Shown here in pieces: positions 56,287 through 64,000 of a stretch of 64,000 nucleotides of DNA; position 1 is the first letter of the stretch; each line of letters opens with the position of its first letter. Below the pieces are notes generated by a model, which saw only the letters and a program-made list of their open reading frames with translations, was not told where the DNA came from and ran no database searches. Position numbers and translations under genes: made by a program. Origin of the DNA: Patiria pectinifera (taxonomy: Eukaryota; Echinodermata; Asteroidea; Valvatida; Asterinidae); NCBI GenBank assembly GCA_029964075.1, contig CM057150.1, forward strand, positions 5,557,717 to 5,621,716, in the 5' to 3' direction.

Positions 56287-57944
56287 CTGTAGGGAGAGGA
56301 TTGTGAGAGGGGGTCGTAAGGGGATCATAGTAGGGTCATAAATAGATCATCAGAAGATCAAAAAGGTCATCACAGAGGGTATTCTAGACCCAAATGATCT
56401 CCATGTGCTGCTTTAAGGCTGGATGTACCTATTTGGTTCTGTAAATCGGGATTGTGATACAGGGGATTGCAAGAGGGTTTAAATACATGTATACATGTAC
56501 ATGAGGGTCATAAATGATCATTCATAAATGTGACCTGTTCTGTCAAAATCAGACTTTTTTGGGCATAAGGTCGAAAATGATATTTTTACATATTTTTAAC
56601 ATATATGTTCCTTTTCCTTTTAATAGGTGGTTTAATTTTTGAAACCGGTCATTCCTGGGCAGAAATATGCTATTTTGAAGTTCATTGTGTTGAAAAGTAG
56701 AAAACAGAGAAAATGGCCACGAACGTCACAAAACAATTATTTCTTTAACTGATATACCTTATCAAAATCATCAAAAATAGTATATGTAGAGTTCAAATTA
56801 GGGTTTCAAACTTTTATAATACATTTTAGACATGTTCAGGATTACAAATATGCAAAAATTTAAAAATCGATGAAAATCACCCCCACAGCGTATTTTGGCC
56901 CAATCTCAATTTCAACCTCTGCCCAGAAGCGTCTGCTTTTGACAGAACAGGTCACATATAAGACAGTTTACCCATTCCTATTGGCGAGAGCCTGTCACGT
57001 GGCAGGTTTTAAACAATTGATAAAGACATGGCTGGCTGGTCTTAAACACTTTTCCAGTGTCACATGAAATTTGGACTCCTATGAAATCCGGTGCCAGCAC
57101 CGTTTGATTGGTTGAACCTTCACAATCAATGTGCTCGCGCGTTCCTGAACGTCTTGCACGTACGAACATTTTTGTTCAAGACTGTGCGATGCCTGTACGA
57201 TATGGATCCTGGAAGCCTCGTTTTTCACCCCAAAAAAAGTGTATCTTGTGTTGTAAATAACGCGACGTCAAAATCTCTGAAAAAATGTTTGAAAGGATTG
57301 ATGCTACAAAATAACATTTTCTAAATTTCAAGCATTGCGTCGCATGTTAAATAGGCTTACATTTACTGCAGTCCTAATTTAAATATATACCAAATAGTAG
57401 GACGTTTGAATTCCAGGGGTTACGATCGCGCAGGGCATGATGGGAACCAACATGGCGCAGCAAGATCGTATCCATGGAAACAAGGATGGATCATGAGAGC
57501 AGCAAGATGATCACAGGAGGATTGAATGATGATCTCCAGATGAAAATACGAGAATCATAAGATCATCATAGAAGGATCAAAAGAGGATCATAATATGATC
57601 CTGAAGGATCTTCGAAGTTCGAACCATTAGGGTTTTAAAAAATGATCACAGACACATCATAAGACAGCGTCAGGAGGATTAACACAAAATTATCACCAGA
57701 GGGTCATAAGAGGAATACGGTAGGCCTACTGATAGAGGATCAAAAGAAAATCATAAGAAATAAGGTGATCACAATTGAGCTAAGGGAACTAAGCATGCTA
57801 AGACAACAAGTTCATATTGGCTGTTACATGTACACGAACAAATCAAATACCATACATTGTACATGTTAAATGTAAACAAAATTCCCATCCTATGAATAGT
57901 TCATGCGGTACCCGCTGACATGTACATCAGATTCGAACCAGCCA

Positions 57945-58035
57945 ACCGATCCCATTAGCTTGATGGTTAAGTGGTGAGAGATCTGCAGTTAGAAAGCAAG
58001 AGGTCGTGGGTTTGAGTCCCACCCGAGTGATTTTT
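57945..58035 (+). repeat. tRNA-like SINE head
   Basis: A-box TAGCTTGATGGTTAAG and B-box GGGTTTGAGTCCCACC at tRNA spacing. The body is short and is followed by a family C MITE. Confidence 0.6.
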
Positions 58036-58113
58036 TTCCAACTTTCACTTGGAAGGTAACACACTGAGTATACAGTGTTTATACGTTGGTGAAGGGCAAA
58101 ACCTAATTTGATA

Positions 58114-58656
58114 TTAAAGGGAATGTACATGTACATCATTGGCTTTTGCTGTAATTTTCACAAATAAACTATTTGAGGGGTTAGTATTATAGATCGAATA
58201 TTGTTACACTGACATTTTTGAAGTTTTGAGTTCGAAAAGGTTGGAAAAACCAAGAAACACAAAAATTTTCAAGTAGTCTGGTTCCCTGAGTGACTCCACA
58301 AAAGATAAAATGGATCAATTTATAGATGATGAAAAAAATTGTAAGGCAAGGGAACCAGTCTAGCTGGCCTGCACCCGTTCATGAACATGTAACCAATAGC
58401 AAACAAAATTTGGACTGAAAAAATGGTAAATTTAGAGCAGTAGTTGAAAAATGGTTAGGTTTTTCCAACGCTGGTCGGCAGACCACCGTTGGAAATGTGT
58501 ACAAAAATACCATTTTCTTGAAAATGACTTCACACCAGGTGCCATAATTTTACAAGATGCTTGAGACTGTCATTTACCAACATCCTAGTAAGGTATTTCG
58601 TAAAAACTTGGTAGTTTTATTTTTCGATGTTTGCAAATGTTGTATATTCCCTTTAA
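58114..58656. mobile_element. MITE family C copy (upstream of exon 2)
   Basis: TTAA-flanked and very similar to 53776-54303, with a small TGTACA expansion at the left end (GTACATGTACATC). Confidence 0.92.
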
Positions 58657-59126
58657 ATATAGTAATGTGTAGTCAAACCAAACATGCCAAATGTGAAATT
58701 GGGTATGTACATGTACATGTATGTACCCCGATGCCTTTGTATGGCACATTGTGCCAGCACATACCATCTGACGACGTCTCATGTAGCGGCTATAGTACAC
58801 CTCAGGTTCACCTGACGATGTGGTATGGTCCACAAGCAGAGACATGTTGCTGCAACTCTGCATGGCTTCTCAGCATTCAAGATGGAAAAAAAACAATTGA
58901 TCTTGTCACCAAGTCGAAGTCGAACAGTTGTAGTTGAGCTTGATCAAAATTGTTACAAATGCTGGATATAATCAGCAACTGTGAATATGTGTGGGGGTTA
59001 CATTGTGAAATGTAGAATCTACATGTTGTAGATCATATAGTGAGACTTCCAGTCAAATTCAGGATCTGTGGCCGTCAGTCTGGGCGTGACAATTCAGTAG
59101 TGATCTGATCAGTCACCAAAATTACT

Positions 59127-59495
59127 GCTGAACTTCACCAATGGTTCAACACAGAAACTACATGTACTTCGTCAGGCTTGTTCGCATAAAATATACCACG
59201 CGTCAGAAAGGTGGACAATCCTCATCAGCTCTGTTGACGCCGGCTAAAACTCACTGCTGAACTTCATCAACGATTTAAAACTGAAACTATTTCATGAATT
59301 TTGTCGGCCTAAAATATACCATACGTCATAAAGGTGGACAATCCTCATCAGCTGTGGTGACGCTGGATAAAAATCAGTGCTGAACTTCATCAACGATTTA
59401 AAACTGAAACTATTTCATGAGGTTTGTCGGCCTAAAATACACCACACGTCAGAAAGGTGGACAATCCTCATCAGCTCTGGTGACGTTGGCTAATG
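59127..59495. repeat. Tandem repeat, unit about 126 bp, three copies
   Basis: GCTGAACTTCATCAACG-like starts at 59127, 59256 and 59379; each is followed by AAATATACCA..CGTCA.AAAGGTGGAC and AATCCTCATCAGCT. The third is slightly shorter. No frame is kept through it. Confidence 0.88.
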
Positions 59496-61039
59496 ACAAC
59501 TGGAGAATCCAAAAATTCCAACTTGACAGAAAGTCTGTTTGTATGCGTAGGTGAGATCCCGTCCTCTGAAAAAGTATGTAGAGTAGTCACTCAATACATG
59601 AAATCAAATCCTTGGCAACCACATCATCCGTGACATTTATAAATCCACTTTGGGTCCTCACTGTAAATGTCCTTTCAGACTGTATCAATCACTTAAAGTT
59701 ACTGAGACGTTAACAGACCGAGCCCAACCCAAGAAAATTCACACTAACATAAAATTAGAGTTCGTGCAGCTCTGACTGCAGGTTCTGAGTGTGCATCAGG
59801 CAGTGTGTAAAGCCTATGGAATGCCAAGTATTTGCAGGATGCCTTACTTGGAAAGTGGAGCACCTCCACAGAAGGGCAGTGCTCCTGCATGGGAACACCC
59901 CTCTGAGAATGAATGGTTTGGGTCATTTATTAAGGTGTACATGATCCTGATAGACCCTTCCATTTTGATTTGGAGGGGTTTGAATTTAAAGCACCTGATG
60001 AGTTTACTGTTACACTGGACACAAAGTTCACATGACAGCCCAGACATGTGGTGACGTATGACGTGCACAAGAACTCCAATACCTTGACAGCGATCTATCT
60101 TTGGAAAAACACCTTTCATGAACATACATGCACATGTACAGGTACAAAAATGTACACTACGTGGAGAAATGTTATGGTCAAAAAGTACATACTCAGCTCA
60201 AGGCAAGACTCCAATGAGATGATCAGGCTATAGATGTACAATGTACAGTTATCAACTCGTTTCTGGAATCAACATGGGTCCACCATGAACAGAACCAGGT
60301 CAGATAGAACACAGGTCAGCAAAGTGTTTTGCAAAGCAACATACTGAAAATATTCAACATACGGCACATGGTACATGTACATGTGAACATGTTACCACAT
60401 GTAATAACTTTACAAGCAAAGTACATGTACATGTACGTGAAGACAACATATGCACAAGTGGTGGATATTACTACAATGTGTGTACATGTACCGGTATGTA
60501 CAAAAATGTGTATGTACTTGTAGCCTGCATACGGATTACACTACAGTTAAGATTGTGATTTTATAATTTTATTAATTGTATTGACAAATCACACAATATA
60601 CATGTACAACGTAGTTGACACATCCCTATCATCCTCCACAAGCTCTCCAATATTTTTTTGTCCAAGGCAATTTCCCACCAACTTAATTGCCTTCCTCCGT
60701 GATTGACCCAAACTGCCGGTACTGTGCATCCATCACCACAATAACAAGAAGTAGGGCCTACTGTTTGAATTTTACTTTGAAATGGACAACAAAATAATTC
60801 ACATGGACATGTGGGAACTACATAATTAAAATTAAATTTTTATTTTGGCAAAAACAAACAAACATACAGTGGTATAAAAAACGAACGTATTTCATGTAAA
60901 TACAAAGCCAAGGATAACCCGAAAAGCTGTTTATAAGACGGCTTAATTCCATCGGGGTCCTTAAAAACACACATACAAGTACAAGTACAAATAAAAAAGT
61001 TCAAAAAAAAAAATTGTACTGTACATGTACATGTATGTA
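59496..61039. other. Upstream region of the USP gene, no exon seen
   Basis: Rich in TACATGTACATG simple sequence (60370-60520). I found no ATG-donor combination in phase with exon 2, so the first exon may lie elsewhere. Confidence 0.4.
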
Positions 61040-61320
61040 CATCACTCATAACTCCTTCTCTGGCTGGCCAATTCACAACAGTCAAATCAATTAAATAACT
61101 GTTTTTAACAGTTGAGATTCCTTTGTTAATTCGATATCCACGCTTTGACTGGAGGTGATTGATATACAATGTACATTCGTCGGCTGTACAGGTCTACCAG
61201 TTACCTGTTTTGTCCGTTGATGGAATTGGACTATGTACATTGTAGTCACAGTGATTACACTAAGGTGATCTGACTGGGGTTTTTTTTTACTAGCCTGTGC
61301 ACAAATGCATGGCAGGGAAA
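61040..61320. repeat. Repeat family H, copy 3
   Basis: CTCCTTCTCTGGCTGGCCAA, CTTTGACTGGAGGTGATTGA and AATGCATGGCAGGGAAAG match the other copies in the same order. No nested MITE here. Confidence 0.72.
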
Positions 61321-61359
61321 GTGGAAGAAAGTTTACTTGCAAGTAGGGTTAGTATATTT

Positions 61360-63117
61360 TCTGTTGCTGATTCGGAGGGATTTTTTTTTTTTTTAATGGA
61401 AAAAAAGTCCGAAATTGTAAATGGTCTGATTCCCGAAATTGTAAATGGTCTGAATACAAAGTCACGACAATGTTAGCACGGAACTACATGTAGACTAAGA
61501 TTTTTCATGGTCAAAATTTCAAAGTAAAAAAAAAAACCAATTACTGCGCATGTTCAGTGCTGTACTGGCTATATCGTTTTAAAGAAAGCCAGCGCTAGCC
61601 AAATATCCACTGCCAAACCAAAAAAGGAAGAAATAATCTTGAAATTTCCTAACAGGCATTGCCAGGTAGTACCCAGGTACCAGTCAGCAGGCCCAGAGGA
61701 ACAATCGTGATTGGTCAGCGTTTGGAGGCGTTGGCTTGAAATCTTTATTTTTGATTGGGCAATATTGGGTGGATCATAATATTTTAATAAAATAATAGGC
61801 CCATTCATAATTCATGATTATAATGAACCTGGAAATGGGGATTCCCCAAAACTTACTTTATTCTGACAAGTTACAATGCTACAAATTTTACAATTTGTGA
61901 AAAAGATGATCGCTAAATTCTTGATATGAAATGAGGAGGAATCAAATGAATATTTTAACTGGTTCACAATCCTGTTGTGCGCTTTCTTGCAATTTGCGCA
62001 ATCTTAAAAATGAGCACGTAATCTGAAGAATGAGCACTTATTCTTAAGATTGTATGGGATTATATATAATGTATGCAATTGATGAATTTTGCCCAATCAT
62101 AACAAACGTTGCACAGTAAATTTTTGTAAAATTAAATATATTAGGGGTTAAAGGGGAAATAATTCATATCGAGAAAAGAAAATGATCTATGCTTCTGTCC
62201 TCGCTGAACTGCGATAATTTGAATTAAATTAAAGCTGTTATTATTGCTTTTTTCTGCCCCCCATGGGAAGTTTTGTAATTTAACAGACGACTGGGAACTA
62301 CATGTAGTCTGTGATGTGCTTTGTTTAGTCTAGACAAGTTACAAGTACGTACCTCATTGTACAATATAGGTTTAATGTTTTATAATATAATCTAAAAAAT
62401 CAGGGAGAATGTAAGTGGCAAGGAACCCCCAAAATAAGAACTTTCTCCCCTTTACTAAGTCCTTTATTTAACAGTGCCATCATTGTCCCCCCCTCCCCCA
62501 ACTCCGCTTTTGTTATCCCAAAAATCAGAATTCTTTCCACGTTTTATTTCTCTTATTATTCCCCACCCCCCTTTACTTGTATTACTGGTACATGTACCTT
62601 CATCTCCACTCTACTTTTCAATTTCATTGTTAAATCTGGAAAAAATGTTGCAACCTGACACCACTTCAGTGGTTGTGTACAAAGTCTATGGAGAGTCAAG
62701 ACAATTTTCTAAGTATTTCCTTACAAAACTGGAAATGTTTCTCAGTCCCAGATTCATGTATTACCATCATTTTTGAATGACTGACCTTCATTGAGATAAA
62801 AAAAAAAAGTGGCGTCAGGTTGCAACATATTTTCCTTAAATCTTTTCCCTAGTGACCTTACGCTGCATGCAACGGAATAGTTATTCAAGTAAGGCAGTGG
62901 ATATTTTGCTGGAGACGGCAAACCTTCAGTAAACGTTAGTTTGCCGGATATGCACTGAACATGCGCAGTTACTGTTTTTTTGTACTTAAACATTTTCAGG
63001 TGACAAATTTTAGTCAGGCTCCATGCCAATATTATCGTTGTATTTTTGTATTAACAAGATGGGAATCAGACCATTTTGACTTTATTTCCCTTTAAAAAAA
63101 ATCCTCCAGAGCCACAA
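61360..63117. mobile_element. Possible nonautonomous element with GGAGGATTTTTT ends
   Basis: The left (GGATTTTTTT...AATGGTCTGATTCCCG) is the rough inverse of the right (GGGAATCAGACCATTTTGAC...AAATCCTCCAGAGCC). A third related end (GGAGGATTCTTTTTTAAAAG) lies at about 63942. The boundaries are uncertain. Confidence 0.45.
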
Positions 63118-63450
63118 ATCTGAAAAAGAAAAAGTAATACTCTGCAATAAAATGTTTGAGACATATTAAAATAATAAAAGAAGAATATTCTTATTTATTT
63201 GGGGATTGCAAAAGAAAACCTTAAAATTGTGGCGGGTGTCAGGATTCGAACTCGGGACATCCCACTCACTAGAGCTATTGCTTAACCACTGCACCGACTG
63301 TGCTACACAACTTTAGTGGGAATTTAATACATGTTATAATTCAGCCCTATCTTAAAGAGTACAGCGCCCTCTGTTGATATGGATTGCCGCCGGCAAACCT
63401 TTAGTAAACGTTAGTTTGCCGGTGTTACCTCCGGCAAAATATACACTACC
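62898..63450. repeat. GGCAAACC.TTAGTAAACG palindromic motif pair
   Basis: GGCAAACCTTCAGTAAACGTTAG (split: GGCAAACCTTCAGTAAACG, TTAGTTTGCCGG) at about 62916 and 63394. Each is a short hairpin with AACGTT at its centre. Confidence 0.6.
63228..63305 (-). repeat. tRNA-like SINE head (minus strand)
   Basis: Minus strand: GGTGCAGTGGTTAAGCAATA (A-box) and GAGTTCGAATCCTGAC (B-box). SINE-type. Confidence 0.65.
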
Positions 63451-63834
63451 TTCAAGTAATGCCCAAGAATCATTGAACAAGGATGAGCTCGCCAAGCCAA
63501 GACGGTGCTCGGCATCGACAGGAGTCAAGACCGCTCTCTTATTGCGCATTCTTAAACTTAAGACGTGCGCTCAATCTGGAAGATTTTTTTTTTTGAAGAT
63601 TAGCGCAAGGATTCCAGTTGCCCAAATATAAGAATGTGCATGTGCATTCTTATGATTGCACAAATCACATGACAGCGCACACCAGTGCCATTGGTTTGTG
63701 CACAAATTGCCTGGTTTGTTGGTTCGAAGTGGCTATTGTTGCGGCAGCCGTTGTTTAGCGCCCTCTACGATACTTTTTTGATACGCACACAGGTATATAA
63801 ATAATTATTGTTTTCCCCACGTTTTAGCGAGCAG

Positions 63835-63905
63835 TGCGACAGCTCAGTCGATAGAGGGTAGGATTTTGCACCGCGAGGTTGCGGGTTCGCATCTCAGTTT
63901 TGCAC
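63835..63905 (+). repeat. tRNA-like SINE head
   Basis: GACAGCTCAGTCGATAGAGG (A-box) and GCGGGTTCGCATCTCAG (B-box). The 5' stem does not pair with the 3' side, so not counted as a tRNA gene. Confidence 0.6.
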
Positions 63906-64000
63906 TCGAATTTTTTTCTAACCTCAGGCTTTGGACATGTTGGAGGATTCTTTTTTAAAAGGGAAATAAAGTCTGAATTTCATAACGTTCAAATTCACTT

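Noticed and set aside
58585..58863. Candidate first USP exon (MQSCSNMSLLVDHTTSSG followed by GTGAAC)
   Set aside because: The donor would leave phase 1, but exon 2 needs phase 0; the other frames have no ATG.
63835..63905. True tRNA gene
   Set aside because: A- and B-boxes are present but the acceptor stem does not pair; treated as a SINE head. The same reasoning applies to 20240, 57945 and 63228.

Overview
This is animal nuclear DNA. The genes are split by GT-AG introns, long stretches are non-coding, and inverted-repeat transposons, tRNA-derived SINEs and TACATG-rich simple sequence are dense. A TRIM-type RING/B-box family duplicated in tandem, a melatonin-receptor-like GPCR with an uninterrupted reading frame, a single USP25/USP28-type gene (vertebrates have two) and a SINE with a Deu-like body fit an invertebrate deuterostome. 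A sea star or other echinoderm is my best guess; amphioxus or a hemichordate remain possible. The species call is inference.

Layout. (1) Positions 1-12.5 kb hold two TRIM genes on the minus strand. The first runs off the left edge (1-1241). The second is complete in two coding exons (10856-12530 and 9564-10225, 778 residues). Their shared exon is about 97% identical, but the differences crowd into the RING end. Between them lie a SINE, three inverted-repeat elements and about 5 kb with no gene I can support. (2) Positions 12.5-18 kb are intergenic and hold several nonautonomous DNA elements. (3) Positions 18079-19194 on the plus strand encode a 371-residue rhodopsin-family GPCR with an NRY motif. 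(4) Positions 19.2-23.5 kb are intergenic, with a fold-back element, a tRNA-like SINE trapped between inverted repeats, and simple sequence. (5) From 56.3 kb down to 24.5 kb, the minus strand carries a USP25/28-type deubiquitinase. I placed 21 coding exons by splice signals and reading frame, about 1,124 residues. The exon with the start codon was not found. (6) Positions 56.3-64 kb are repeats, three copies of a 126-bp tandem unit, and tRNA-like SINE heads.

The TRIM proteins (predicted E3 ubiquitin ligases) and the USP (a deubiquitinase) act on opposite sides of ubiquitin signalling, but nothing here shows that they are functionally linked. The most unusual features are these: a 22-bp minisatellite (28 CAGCTGAT cores, higher-order pattern) that supplies the last codons, the stop codon and the predicted 3' UTR of the USP gene; mobile-element ends lying within 10-50 bases of several USP splice sites, including one that supplies the pyrimidine tract of an acceptor; several MITE families in opposite orientations inside one transcription unit; and a probable gene-conversion boundary inside the TRIM exon.
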